A stretch of 64,000 nucleotides of DNA from Ophiosphaerella korrae (taxonomy: Eukaryota > Ascomycota > Dothideomycetes > Pleosporales > Phaeosphaeriaceae), in assembly GCA_028456385.1 (NCBI GenBank), contig JALNQF010000096.1, positions 1-64,000 of the forward strand, in the 5' to 3' direction. Both the position numbers and the translations under genes were made by a program. A model generated the notes under the pieces. It saw only the letters and a list, made by a program, of their open reading frames with translations, did not search any database and was not told where the DNA came from. This document shows positions 1 through 12,323 of this stretch, one piece after another. Positions within the stretch are counted from its first letter, which is position 1. Each line of letters begins with the position of its first letter.

Positions 1-1400
1 TAAGATAAATAGATTATAGATTGTCCTAATCTATAATCTATAGCTACTAAGAGTCTATAGATTATAGATTAGTCTATATGTCCTAGTTGTGTATTATTTC
101 CTAATCGAGATTATTACCCCGCTCGTCCTATGCTTCGTTAGCAACTAAGTTAGGACTAATTAGTTCTATCTCGATTTCTTCTATTACACCTATAATACTA
201 AAAGTAAAATAACTAGTAATAAAAGTACTATAAGACTATATAGAATATTATAGAAATAAATATAGTAGATATATACTATATAGAATATTATACTAGTTAA
301 AGTACTAGAATAACTCTAAAGAGTTATTATAATAGCCTTTATTATAAAGTTACCTAAATTAAAAAACCTAATATTAGGAATTAAATACAATAGAATTCTA
401 ATAATAGTATATAAGCTTATAAAGTACTTATACTTTAGACTATATAAAGAAAAAAGTAGGATAGAAGTTACTATATACTAGGTCCTCGGAATAGTAGTTA
501 GCTAGTATAGTATTCTAGATAAGATTATTATAGATAAAGATATTAGATTTATATTAAAACTATAAGAAATAATAATAGTATTATTAGGAGTTAATTATAT
601 AATATTAATAGTATATTATTTATAGATAGATAAATAATTAGAATATATAAACTAAATAGTAGAATAATACTTAAGATACTACTTTAACTATAATTAGAAT
701 AATTAAGTATAATTACTACTTATAGTATAGTTAGTATATAATAGTATAAAGAATATAGTAATAAAAGTATTACTTTTCTTTATAAACTATAGATTTAACT
801 TTAATATATACTAAATACTAAGATTTAAAGTATTTTAGTTTTTAAAAAGAGAAAACTTTATAAATAAACTTAAAGAAATATATAATTAACTATAATAGGA
901 CGTAGAATTCCTATAAGATTAGATAATAAAGTACTATAACAAGAAATACTAAGAGAGACCCTAATTTAAAAAGAGAGAAAAAGTATTATTAGTATATAAA
1001 AATATTAAAAGTAAATAATTAAGTTTAAAACTAGATTACGTTAAGATTAGACTATATAAGATAAAGAAGAAAGTTATATTAGTTATATTTAAATTAAGAC
1101 TACTAGATAAAATAAAGATATACCTAATATTCTATATAGTACTACTAAAGAAAGTACTATAAGAAGTAGAACTACTATTATATAAAGTAGATATATATAG
1201 AGAATAAGAAAAATAAAAAGTAAAAAAAATCTTATAATACTAATTCTATAATAAAAGAAATTACTACCTAGTAAAGTAGATAAGTATAGATAAGAAAAGA
1301 TAACTATAAAAAAATATATAAGAACTAAAGAATAACCTTAATTACTTTAAAAAACTAAAGGAGTTCTAAAGTTAAAATCTTTTAGACTACTTAGTAGTAA
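1..1400 (+). mobile_element. Ty3/gypsy retrotransposon remnant, heavily C-to-T mutated
   Basis: Extremely AT-rich, almost without CpG. Reading through many stop codons on the plus strand still shows a gypsy-type integrase: a core fragment at about 590-830 resembling the region that normally reads TDGQTER then EQYLR and NY, a C-terminal part at about 960-1150 (GPKFK-like, then a KLD/GP-like and FHVSLL-like pattern), and a chromodomain-like stretch at about 1220-1370 (LVKW.GY, EE.TW pattern). No open frame survives. The base changes look like repeat-induced point mutation (CpA to TpA). The left end lies outside the window. The family assignment rests on pattern matching by eye through stops. 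Confidence 0.65.
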
Positions 1401-2940
1401 GTAAAGAAGACCTATATTACTAATAATAGATAGAGAGGAGATAAGAGTACCTAATATAGTAAGAGCTAGAGTAGCTTCTATAATAGTCTTAAAATTAAGC
1501 TTAGACTCTAAACAAGTAGTTTACTTAATAGACTTTATATTATTTAAGGCCTTTATCTTATAAAGATAAACTAAGTAAGTATAATTTTCTACTTATATAC
1601 TTAGAATCTAATTACGTTCTTTTTTAGCTTCTATAATCTATTTAGATAGTTTATCTTAAGTATAGTTAATAGCTCTCTCTATTATAAATAAGTATAGACG
1701 TAAGAATAAGTATTATTAACTTATACTCTACTAGAGATATACTAGAAAGATTATAAGATAACTAAGTATTAGCTTAAATATATACTTTATAAGCCTTACT
1801 ATACTTTAAAAAAAAGAAATCTAATAAAAGATTTAAAGACTTATAACGTAAATAAAAAGATACTACAATACTATAATATAATATACAATCTACTAATTAA
1901 AGATAATAAAGAGTAGATTTACTAAGTATAAAAAAAGAGGATAAAGAACTTTATATTAATAAAGAAACTAGATTAATAACTTTAGCTCTAAAATAAGAAA
2001 ATAAAGACCTACTTAAAAGAAGAAATAGTATTATAGGTATAATAAGAGAAATTAAAATAGAACTAATTAGTCTTAACTTAAGTACTAACAAAGTATAAGA
2101 TAAGTAAAGTAATAACCTAAATTAAGAAATAACCTATAACCTAAATATATAAGATATAGAGTAATCTATAAATATATATAATAGATTAAAGTAATCTATA
2201 AAGTTATATAAATAGATTAGTAAAAGTATATAGATAGTAGTAATATATATTATTAGAATAGTATTAGTAATCTAATCTTTAACTAAAAGTAATAATACTT
2301 AATATTATAAGAATCTTTTATTATTTATAGCCTATTACTTAATTACTATATAAACTTTAGTTATTAACTCTTAATCTACTAATACTCTCCCTAGTAGTTT
2401 CTATAGTTAATAATAAGTAACCTTATTATATAACTACTATAAAATATTTAAATAACTTTACTATATAGGTTACTTAAAAAGTATATAATAAGTTAAATAT
2501 TTACTTTATATAATTTAAGTAAGCTTATAGTAGTAAGTAAGCTATATAAGCTATTTAAGCTACTTTACTATATATTAGTAGCTTAGCTTAAATAGCTTTT
2601 TAATTAATAATTATCTTTTACTTATTTTTAAGCTTATATTTTATAATACTTTATTATATATTATTAGATTTAAAAGTAAATTTTAATAGTAACTTAAATC
2701 TATTTAAGTATAAAATAAATATCTATAATAAAAAGATTAAAAAGAAACTATTATATTATAATATAATAAGTTATAGAAATTTGTTTATATATATACTTAA
2801 AACTCTATTATATACTAACTTTACTATTATTAGTATTTTATTATAGAAGTATACTTATAACTTTTTAAATTATACTAATTTTACGTAGTTAGATATATAT
2901 AGAGATAAGTAATAGATTCTAGGTATACCTAGAATCTACT
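1401..2940. repeat. AT-rich island, no gene
   Basis: A continuation of the AT-rich block with no open frame and no domain I can read. It probably holds the mutated rest (LTR or another element) of the gypsy copy to its left. The composition changes abruptly to balanced GC near 2940, which marks the edge of the island. Confidence 0.6.
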
Positions 2941-3859
2941 AATTAGCTCGCTTTAGTTAGCGCGGTGCTCTAATTGGCTTAGCGTACTAGCGCGACGATC
3001 GCCAAGCCGCTAACCCCACTATATCTGAAAGATCGCAACCTCGATCCTCACGAACGAGATCGAGCAAAGGATCTCGTATGCCAGGATTCTAATAATATAG
3101 GCCTAATATCTGACAGCTATAGAGGGTTGCGTATTGACAATGGTGCACGATGTAGCTACGTCTACTCGTATCCCTGCCGTTTGAGAAGGGCTTTAATTGA
3201 CTACCAGTGACTTTGATAATATTTGTAAGCTTTAAGGTGGTAATTATTTACTAGATTTTACGTTATACGGGAGTAAGCCGATATGCCTAGCCCGTATATA
3301 CTAGTATAGTGACGAGTTGGAAATAAAGTTGGGAGTTATCGAACTTGTAGCTAATAATAAGATTGGTTTTCTACTGTCAATATAATACCGGTCGAGAGAT
3401 AGACAATTCGATTTGTGCCGATAAAATTGTTGTCTCCAGGAGTCTTTTTTCGCTTTTATGCCGCAGTTGGTTACCGGTCGAGGCCCCAGTTGAGTTAAGT
3501 TGCTGCGCTTTCCAAGAGTTTGGCATGACTCGACAGTGTATCATCATTGGGCAACTTCTAAACGCGTTGAGAGAATTCTGATAGATAAGTTCTCTAGTAT
3601 TGGTCGGGCTATAGTCGACGATGAAGAGTAAAGTTGCATAGACACCATGAGAGATAGTTGCGAGTACAACTCGGTTGCTACCACGGATGAAGATGGGATC
3701 GGGGATGTAAGGGTGCAATCAGGCTGCACAAGAAAAATTTTATGCATGAAAGCCACCACTTTAGTCGGATAGACAATTACAATTCTTCTCCTAATCACAA
3801 TCATCTAGATACTCTCACACAAACAGATCAGCGATCAATTATCACCGTCCTAGTTCAAA

Positions 3860-4275
3860 TCGCCCTATGGTTAAACCTGGACCAATTGTGGTTCTTCACC
3901 AGACGAAGCTAGGTCGCGTGGCTGCAAGTTCGATATCCTTAGTTTCGCATGGCAGTTGCCGGAGTGTTATGACGAAAAGATTATGGAGGAATTTTTGGCC
4001 AAGGATGACTGGAAATTCTAACAAGACTCGAACAAAACTTTGCCGGTCACCAGAGAGGTCGCTTTAAAAGGAAACCTAACTCTACTTTTGGAGGACAAGT
4101 TCCACCGTACCTACTGCATGTATGTGTAGTGGCAGATGCATCGGGCATTTACGGTGCAAAAAGCTATTGATAGCCATCTCAACAACTACCAACACACTAT
4201 GCATTGCTATCATGTTACGCTGGCTGAGCCATACCCAGCCGACTTCGTCACTACTATTAGGGAACTTAAATACCT
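3860..4275 (+). pseudogene. Decayed gene of a fungal single-TM protein family of unknown function
   Basis: Two plus-strand frames, joined through in-frame stops, give the signature of a common ascomycete family of unknown function: an EARxRGCKFD-type block followed by SFAW and ECYD, a DW block, then a tryptophan/HRAFT block and a conserved His/Cys-rich end with a NNYQHTMHC pattern. The frames break near 4030 (stop) and near 4116 (stop). The expected N-terminal membrane helix is not readable upstream. I therefore call it a pseudogene. The family likeness is from memory of its motif order, so confidence is moderate. Confidence 0.45.
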
Positions 4276-4838
4276 TGAATGCTACGTCTTTGGGTAATTC
4301 CGTGGGTAGAATTAAGGGGATTGTTATAGTTGAATTGCTTTACCGTATCAAAGATGGAAGGTGCTCTATCCTTCGATCGTAGTTCTTGAATAGCGTCCCT
4401 GAAGATTGTGTATATAGCATATTGGATATTGACTACTGTACATGATTTCTATATTTACAAGTCTAGCGCTGGTGAATTGCGCCTTTTGTTATTTTGCATT
4501 TTATTTACTCATTACATGTTTGCCAAAGAAGAGCTATGGGGTGAAATGTAAAAGTAAATATACCGAAAGTCCAGAGCTTAGCAATACAACGACAAGATTC
4601 CTGGATTAATTGACAGCACGTTTCACTCATGGTCTCCTTTAATACGCCTTTTATAGGTGCTAAAGGTTATGTAAGTTGCTTCGCTCGTATATTTTATGTA
4701 TAGTCTCGTAACTTATTGTAGAGTTTTGTCTCGTATCCGAAGATTGGGAAAAGAAAGCTTATCGCAGTACTTTGGGAATTCAAATCGGATCCTTACTCCC
4801 TCCTTGATAGATGGAATAAGGTAGATTCACATATGCGG

Positions 4839-5331
4839 CTACGCTAACGTCCAAATGTTCAGTCCGGCCTTTGTACCATTAAGGGATAGCAGTCCAGCAT
4901 GTAGAGTCCTGGGATCGCCCTTACTGGCATTGTCGAAATTCTTCCAAAAAGGTGCATTGCCGGTAATAGGATTTACCGCTATCGCAGTTGTATCATTACA
5001 ATTCATGAAATTGCACAATCGTTGATCCTCTTGTGACCAGTCCGCTGAAATATCCGGAAAACTGGTCCCGCAGTCATCGCAAGTTGACTTAAGAATAGCA
5101 AAGATTGTAGTCAGTCTCTGTGTTTGATTGGCTGGCACAACATCCAACTGAACATGGCCCCAGTGTAGTTTGTACTGCTGAAACTTCAGGTACCGAGTTA
5201 ATTACAACGTCTCTTGTGTCTTTCTAGTAGCGTAGCCTTGGAGAGTGGAAGCTCTGTCAAGGATGCGTTGAAACACATGGCCATCCTCCGGAAGAAACGC
5301 AATAGAATTTGTGCGGTAATCTGAGACTCTT
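4839..5331 (-). pseudogene. Prolyl 4-hydroxylase-like 2OG-Fe(II) oxygenase, broken
   Basis: The reading frame matches the C-terminal catalytic half of prolyl 4-hydroxylase-type 2-oxoglutarate/Fe(II) oxygenases: YRTNS.AFLP near the start, RYLKFQQY in the middle, a GTSFP block, GNAPFWKNF, and the terminal RTLHAGL...GTK.GLNIWT, which holds the distal iron-binding His and the 2OG-binding Lys. Two defects show. A TAA stop lies in frame at about 5178, just before the RYLKFQQY block, and the first iron-binding His-x-Asp is HWG, so the Asp is missing. No N-terminal part is recognisable. Together these say the gene is dead. Confidence 0.65.
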
Positions 5332-6941
5332 TCTGAAATGTTTAAAAGTTCAACTTATGGTCTTTTTAAACCGTCTTTGCTAGAGATAGATTAGAATGTG
5401 GTCTAAGAAAATGTTTTCAAATCTTACCCCAGTCGTAACAGGTACGTGCGCTAAAGGATAAGCATGCAGATGGAGAAGGGGGTTTGGAAGGGGTGCATAA
5501 ATTGTCGTTATGGAAATAGCGTAGGTTAGGATGAAATACTGAAACTAGTGTGGATTTGAACTGATTGTATCTCCGTAACTAGCTCCCTGGTCCGCCAGGC
5601 TCGATTACGCTACCTTTGGCTCACGTCATGCTAATTCCGGTACAGTTTTTTGTCACGTCGGCTTCGATACCTCTGGTGCGAAGGATAAAGTGGCTGCATC
5701 AGCTTTCAATCATCTCCAATGCTGTGAGACAGAAACCTAACTAACGCCACAAGGTTCTGAATTGACGGGCCAACACCCTGTAGGAGCTTATTCATCACTG
5801 ATAGCATTAAAAGATTAAAAAATATCCAAACCTAAAATCTGACCAATATCTGAGTAATACGATTTTGATAGTTACATCTGTGGAGTCAAGAAAGGACCGC
5901 CGCGGATCGAGGAAAGGCCATGAATTGAGACTGACCGCGAAGCAGAACCACGGCTAGCTGCATGGGGCACATTTCTCAAACGGCTATGCAACTAGTATAG
6001 ATAAAGTAGCCAGAAAAAAGATTCAAAACTCAGTTGTGAATTTTCAGTCTGAGGCCTGCTTGAAATATCCATGTGAATTGGTATTGTCACTTCCAGTCAT
6101 GTTTATTATATACGCCTAGCGTCAAATATGTTCAAAGCAGTATCTTGCCAAACACTTGCAATTCAAATGATGAATTGTACTGGTTCCCGAAGTCACCATA
6201 CCTGTTGTGCCTCACTGTTCGGATGATAGGAGATATTCGAGGCCGCAATATATCTCACGCCCCACATGTCTGTCTTTAACAAAGGGGGGCTAAACGTGAA
6301 CCCACAACCTCAGCATGTAAAAATAAAACGATCCCGCCTTGTTTTTCTCCCTCGCATCCAGCGCGCCCAGCCCTGGCGAGATATTGCGTACACCAGCCTC
6401 ACTATCACCCCCAAAAAGAGAATGGGAACGGGGAGGGGGGAGTCCCGCAAATGCGCAAAAGGTAGCCGAAGGCGCCGCCAACGCTTCGAATACCAGATTG
6501 TGTACCTGGCCGGTTGTTCTCGAGGTTAGATAAATTGCCTTTATATGCGTTCTCTTGTGTTGTCGAAAGCTTTGAAAAGGACAGCGCGGCACGGGCGTGT
6601 GGGGTTTTGAAGACTTTAGGAGATGCACGAGCTAACGAACTACTGATTATATAATTCATTCAATTGGATCTTTCATAAGCTGACTTGGGAGTGGGTTTAA
6701 CGTGTCATCGCTATTTACCAAAACAAATCGTATCACAAGACAAACGATGCATTCTACCTGAGGTTGGTTCACATGCATTCTGAGTAATACAAGTTGTTCG
6801 ACTGCATACAAAGAATAACAGGAGACAACTTGACTTTAACAAAAGAAAAGCCCAAGCAACAATCAAATCATATTACACAACTTTTATACAAACACTAGGC
6901 CATCCCCTACACCAAGCCATCCCCTACACAAACCCACCCAC
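5332..6941. other. Intergenic, no convincing gene
   Basis: 1.6 kb in which I find no supported gene. The short open frames near 6.3-6.6 kb overlap one another on both strands and show no domain or codon pattern. A tRNA-like B box near 5550 does not fold (see rejected items). Confidence 0.5.
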
Positions 6942-9900
6942 CTACGACGCAGTTACAAGCACATAACTTGTAATTGCATCCATGCGTTCCTTAGTCAACT
7001 TCAACCCCACCTTAAGCAACTCCATCGCAACCCCCGGCTCCTTCGCCTCCAACTCATTAAACCGCTCTCTCGTAAGCAGCCACGCAACACTATCATTTTC
7101 CACCGCCACCGTTCCCGTACGGTCTGTTTCGCTGAAGAATGGAAGCTCGCCGCACGTCGTGCCAGCGAGAATGACCTCGAAAAGGCAGCCTTGGGGAAGG
7201 TCGTATTCCGCCCTAAATCGCCCCTTTTCAAGGATGTAAAAGCCGTCGGGATCGTCGCCGCGCGAGTAGAGCACCGTGCCAGCAGGATATTCTTTGTGGG
7301 AAAAGTAGGGTGCCACGACCTGCCAAAAGTCCTCATTCTTGGTTGAAACATCTTCAAAGGTTTGGAGGATGATTTTCAGTGGCTGAGAGAAGTTTTTCCA
7401 ACGTGACGGTACCGATTGAGATGATGGTGCGGTATCTTGCGATGATGTCTCGTAGTTGAAGGTGAAGAAGGTGTCGTTTGTTTCGCGCATGATGGACCGG
7501 GCGGCGACCAGGCGGGCGCCACGACGAGGAGATGCAAAAACAGGGTTAAGAGAGCTGGCGCCAAGCGAGGTAGGGGAGCCACCCGCCGCAATCTGCTCTG
7601 AGTCGAGGCCGTTGGAATCGTTGATGATCATGGGTGGGGTTGTCTGCTGGCGCTTCCAGCTTTGTGTGTTGCAGTGTTTGTGGAAGATCTCCAGTAGTTC
7701 GTTTTCGCACGACTCGAGTGCCGTATTAAGATCCTCGAAGACTTGGGGTGGAGGATAGTCCTCGCTTTCACTGTCCTCATCTAATAGGCCGACATTTTGC
7801 AATGCTTGACCAACGGGGTTGGCGAAGGAAACGCCAGAGAGGATCATCCTGACGCCCTTGCGGTTGAGGATGCGGTTGATTCTTTGGAACCCTTCTGAGC
7901 TAGAGAAGTCAACGTCAGTGACGTGGGTGAAATCCACAATAATAAAGCTAACAGGTTGTTTCTCAAAGTTATCCTCCTTAATAAGTGATCGCATGTACTC
8001 TTCAACGGATACAATGGTACCAAAGAACAGGAAACCACCAAGTTTGATTGTTTTGATCTGTCCCCGTACTTTGTTCAAATAACGATCATCGGCTCGCGGA
8101 CGTCTTACCGTTGACTCAGCGACGATGCCACTGTAGGACGCCCGAATGGCTGGATGGCGAGAGCTCTGAACAACATAGCTAACACAAGCCAGCACAATGC
8201 CAACAAAAATACCAACGACGAAATCATGAATGCCCATAATGAGGACGATGGCAAGGATGGTGAGATACTCGAGCTTGTGGCACTTGCCAAAGGTATCCCA
8301 CAAGGCCTCCTTCATGAGGTCAATGCCTAGCAAGAAGATAAGGGCACCGACTAAACAGATGGGTATGTATCCGATCATGGCAGGACCGGCAATCCACACT
8401 GCAGTAGTCGCAGCAGCAAGGAGTACGCCGGCAGTACGGCTGTCGCCACCGTTATCGATGAACATAACGCTGTTTGCATAAACTAGATAATTCTAGCAAT
8501 ATATTAGCATTTATACAATGCTGAAAAAAAATGGGCCGATACTAACCTGGATACTCCCGACGAACCCGGAGAGGGTATTCGATACGCCATGCGCTATCAG
8601 CTCCCGGTTGACGTCAAGATTGTCTTCTTTCACTGCGGCGCCCAGAGCTGGAACATTGATAGGGACATGGATGATTCCGAAGAATGAAAGGGCGAACATG
8701 GTTGGGATGGTACTAGCTAGGGCTGATACGTCGATGCTGCCAAACTCTGGTCGTGTTGTTAGTATTAATAGGCCAAAAAAAAATCATCAGAAGCACTTAC
8801 TAAAGTACGAGTAGAACCTGTAGAATTGAACTCCTGCCTCGGGCTGCTCGAAAACCCACCCAGCATCACGAACGACATTGAGATCCATGTGGAAAATACC
8901 CTTGACAATGGTGTAGAAGGTGGCAAAGATCAAGACGAAGAAGGCTGGCAAAACAAAAGGGCTTTTCACCATGCGTTGGAGTATCATGATGGAGATGGCC
9001 AGGAAGAGGGGGATAATCCATAAGTACCATGTGTCGGCGGATAATAGCTTATGCAATGTTTCCAGATCGTAGTTGAGATTTCCCTCGAGGCGTGCTGAGA
9101 CCTCGATGCCAGTGACGAGCAGGAAAAACCCAACACCGCCAATACAGCCAATGAGAATGTGGCGGGGAAAGAAGCTGACAAGGTTGCCCAGCTTAAAGGC
9201 TCCAAGGGCAAGGAAGATGAAGCCAGTGAGGATAGAGCTGAGGCAGTAGGAGACTATTGTGGTAGCAATGATGGATTCGGGCGGCTTGCCCTCCATCTGC
9301 TCCAAGATGGAGTAAGCCATTTTGTGGAAGAAAGGCACGACCTCGATCATCTCGGAGCCCACGCCGCCGCGGAACATGGAAAGGCCCAGCGAATAGCATA
9401 GCTGAGAGACGATACAGCTGACGAAGAAGATGGAAATGCCGTCTGGGCCGGTCTGGCTGAAGATGGGGGCGCCGAGGGGAAACAAGATGTAGCCGTAGGA
9501 GAGGGCGTCGAGGATGTTAAGCAAGAGGCCCAAGAAGACGGCCGACAGCGTCTGGAGACTGGTAAGAGCGCCCGAGACAAGGGCATGGGCTGTATAGTTG
9601 CTGGGGTTGGTCACGGAGCGACATATGCGGCCCACGTGATGGCCTGCGGCCGCAGCTGTGTTCTTGGCTCGGCTGATCTGGTGGTGGGCAAGGCGTGTAG
9701 GCTGGGAGGACAGAGACGGCTGCGATGGCTGTGGCTGTGTGCATGATTGTGCCTGCGCGTCCGTCTGCTTGGGGTGCGGGTGCGGGTGCGAGGCCAGGCG
9801 CGAGAGGCGGGGCACGGGAATCAGCAATGGCGTGCGCTCGTCGTGGTCCAGCCTGTGCGGCGACAGACTGAAGAAGGCGCGTGGGCTGTGGTCAGGGCCA

Positions 9901-10262
9901 ATGACCGTCTCAGGCGTCTCAGGCTCGCTGTCCTCGTCGATGACGTCGGTCCACGCGGAATCAGGTGACTGGTCCCGGTATCGCTCCACGTCGAGCGCAT
10001 ACGATGCCAATTGCGAGCTCCTCTCACGCACGCCCTGCGACGAGTAGTGCGGCGTGTCGCCAAAGCCGTGCGACGTCTGATGGGCAAACGACCGGATTGG
10101 ATTGCGCGTGTACGAGCCGGAGGGCGTCTGCGAGGCCGCCGAGTGCGATCTTATGGCGCGCGGTGTCTGCTGAGTGCCATTCTCGGCCTGCAGCAGGTCG
10201 TGCGCAAAGCCGGTGTCGTGCACGTCGTTGCCAGTGAAGGGCAGCACATGGTCGCCAGGCAT
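6942..10262 (-). CDS. SulP-family anion transporter with STAS and cyclic-nucleotide-binding domains
   Basis: Three exons (8801-10262, 8547-8746, 6942-8492; introns 8747-8800 and 8493-8546), all in phase, give about 1070 residues starting at the ATG at 10262. A long Ser/Pro/His-rich cytosolic N-terminus of about 230 residues precedes a SulP membrane domain with repeated hydrophobic helices; the block [11 protein letters not shown] followed by a GGDSR motif is typical. Next come a STAS domain ([20 protein letters not shown]) and, at the C-terminus, a cyclic-nucleotide-binding-like fold ([20 protein letters not shown]). This is the architecture of the yeast YGR125W-type proteins, vacuolar SLC26 relatives, rather than of the plasma-membrane sulfate permeases. 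The transported substrate cannot be read from the sequence. It has no evident link to its neighbours. Confidence 0.9.
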
Positions 10263-10864
10263 GGCGGCGGCGGCGGCGGATGGAAGAAGCACAAAACACA
10301 GTGGCTTCTCAACAAATAATCAACGGCTAAGGCACGAATTGATAGCTTGGAAGTTAGTTTCGCGGAACTGCGGATGCGAGCCGGGGCAGAACCGTCGCTT
10401 TGGCACCTCAGGCCCCACGCGACGGGCTGCGGCAGTGGCAAGTGGGCCAGTATGGTCCAAGCATCATGTAGGCCGAAGAGAGAAAGAAACAGCATAGAAG
10501 CCTAGCCAGGAGGAAGAATGAGAGAAAAAAATTGCTGCAAGCGGCCCTCGACACGAAGGGAGCTTCGCCAGGGGTGGTCAGTGGATCCAATAACGTCATC
10601 CGCCCGCTCTGTGCCACCACTCCCACCCCCCTGTCTCCCCACCATCCTCTCTCTCACTTCAGCCCCGACTCGCCCCCACCGTTGCACCAAAGGCGGGTGG
10701 TGTCCCCAGCCTGTTCCGCCTGATCCTGGTTCCCGAAGGAAACATGCCCTGTACCGACGGCAGTCCCACGCACGGCTCCTCCCGCTCACCATAGCCGTCT
10801 GCAATATGCTCAGGATCTATGTCAAACCATATCCACGTCGCAATACTGTCTGGCAACAGCATCT
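10263..10864. promoter_or_regulatory. Upstream region of the SulP gene
   Basis: 600 bp with pyrimidine-rich stretches around 10620-10680. The open frames here overlap on both strands and have no recognisable product. It presumably holds the SulP promoter; no specific site is identified. Confidence 0.35.
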
Positions 10865-11700
10865 TCACCCCATGCCTGCCACCAAAATTCTAGTTTTTGA
10901 CTGCCTTTTCGAGCGAAGACCGCGCCGACATCCCGAACCATTTTCCAGTGCCCCGGTCGAACACTGGTTTATCTGGGGCATGTGCAACACCGTGAATGCA
11001 CCCGTGCTCAATCGATCCGTGAGCTTGACTGTTGGCACAAAATAGAATATCGTTGCGAGCGCAGGACATTGGGCCTCTCTCGCCATGTAGAGCAAATGCC
11101 AAAATGTGCTCTGACTGCTATCGTCGTCAAAAAGAGACGTGGTGGTTGGCGACCTAGTTTTCTTGATCCACCATTCATGCCACAACGTCCACAGCCGAAC
11201 AGCAGATACCTTTTGTTCGCCTGAGATGCATAATTTCTGGCCAAATGTTTTCCAGTCGATCTTCATATCTGGAAGCATCACAGTCAAGCATCTTGCTAGT
11301 AATATCTCTTGCATTATCCACGCGCGATGCCAGTATGGATTCAATTTGATAAGATTCCATTGATTTTCATGTCTAGTCGGATATTCATCCAGCCGCTCGC
11401 CATGCAGCCAAACTTTTAGGTCATCAGGGACAATGCATGTACCAAGCCGGGTATAGACTTCCTCTGCATTAGTGTATGTTTCCCATGAGCTGGACTTGGT
11501 GACCTCGCTCTTGAACACACTCTTGATTGACACAAATCGAGTCGATCCAAAGCGCATCGTGGTATTCATCAGATGTTGTCCACCTATGCACTTCTTCCAA
11601 GAAATGGTGTAGGTTTTCACCAACACGGAACAGTCTCTCTGTCAATCAGGACAATCTAGGATTTCAATTGCTTACCCCATCAGTAAGACAGACATCGATA
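10865..11700 (-). pseudogene. HET-domain gene, frameshifted
   Basis: HET domains belong to fungal heterokaryon-incompatibility and cell-death proteins. The first half of the domain is readable in one frame at about 11650-11480 (HHFLEEV, ALWIDSICVNQE, then ERGHQV). The second half continues in another frame from about 11490 (NAEEVYTRLG, then NPYWHRAWIMQEILLAR). A one-base shift therefore lies near 11480-11495. Downstream of about 11100 the sequence no longer resembles the family. The 5' end upstream of 11650 also contains stops. The gene is a decayed copy. Confidence 0.65.
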
Positions 11701-12127
11701 CGATGCAGATGACACGAAGTCATTACACGTGGTCAATTGAAGGATTCCATCCCGAGATCGCAAAGGAAGCACCTTTTAGTAAGCAGAAAGAGTTTATTTT
11801 GCTATCCAAGCATTTATACTGAAATTGGGCCATGACTTCACGAAGCACGCTGAGAAAGCTAGAGGCTCACCTAAGAGTCCAGTGACATTACCTAGTGACG
11901 TCAAACTAATCCTGCAAATCATTGCTCCTATGTTGCGACTCCCGAGAGTGGTACATATGGTATTCTCTCCAACATAACCTTGGAACAGGATATTCCAACC
12001 CCAAGCCTGCTACTATAGCGTGCTCGGCAGCTTCCAACCAGACCCATGCGCAAGGCGCCCTAGTTTAAAGCGAGGCGTTTTAGTTTAATGTGACTCTAGC
12101 CTCATTAGATGTCCTGAATCTTGAACA
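11701..12127. other. Intergenic, nothing recognised
   Basis: About 430 bp between the HET remnant and the transposon, with no open frame or repeat of note. Confidence 0.4.
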
Positions 12128-12137
12128 TCGTCTTCCC
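12128..12137 (+). repeat. Left target-site duplication of the MULE
   Basis: TCGTCTTCCC here equals 17960-17969. Whether it is 9 or 10 bp depends on which terminal base is given to the element. Confidence 0.75.
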
Positions 12138-12142
12138 AGGCT

Positions 12143-12181
12143 GCATGTCATCTAACCATGGGTTTGCCAAGGATGCCATGG
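12143..12181 (+). repeat. Left terminal inverted repeat of the MULE
   Basis: 39 bp matching the reverse complement of 17915-17953 except at two positions. It contains two CCATGG palindromes, a motif that recurs in the subterminal region. Confidence 0.9.
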
Positions 12182-12220
12182 GCCTAACCAAGAAGAGGCA
12201 CCGAAATACAGCCGACGTTC

Positions 12221-12300
12221 AGCCCATGGTTAGGCCGAATTTTCCCATGGTTAGGCCGAGTTTTCCCATGGTTGAGCAGAGTTTTCTTATGGTTATTTCT
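12221..12300 (+). repeat. Subterminal 21-bp tandem repeats of the MULE
   Basis: About three and a half copies of a 21-bp unit with core CCCATGGTTAGGCCGA then TTTT, decaying rightward. Arrays like this near transposon ends commonly serve as transposase-binding sites; that role is inference here. Confidence 0.7.
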
Positions 12301-12323
12301 CGTAAAATCACGTTCTAAACACA

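Noticed and set aside
5530..5620. tRNA-like A and B boxes on the minus strand (GTTCAAATCC)
   Set aside because: The T-arm stem and the acceptor stem do not pair, and the anticodon loop cannot be placed.
6260..6660. Overlapping open frames on both strands
   Set aside because: No domain, no splice logic and no preference for one strand; typical chance frames in GC-balanced DNA.
9347..10240. Long frames antisense or out of frame with the SulP N-terminus
   Set aside because: Shadows of the Ser/Pro/His-rich coding sequence.
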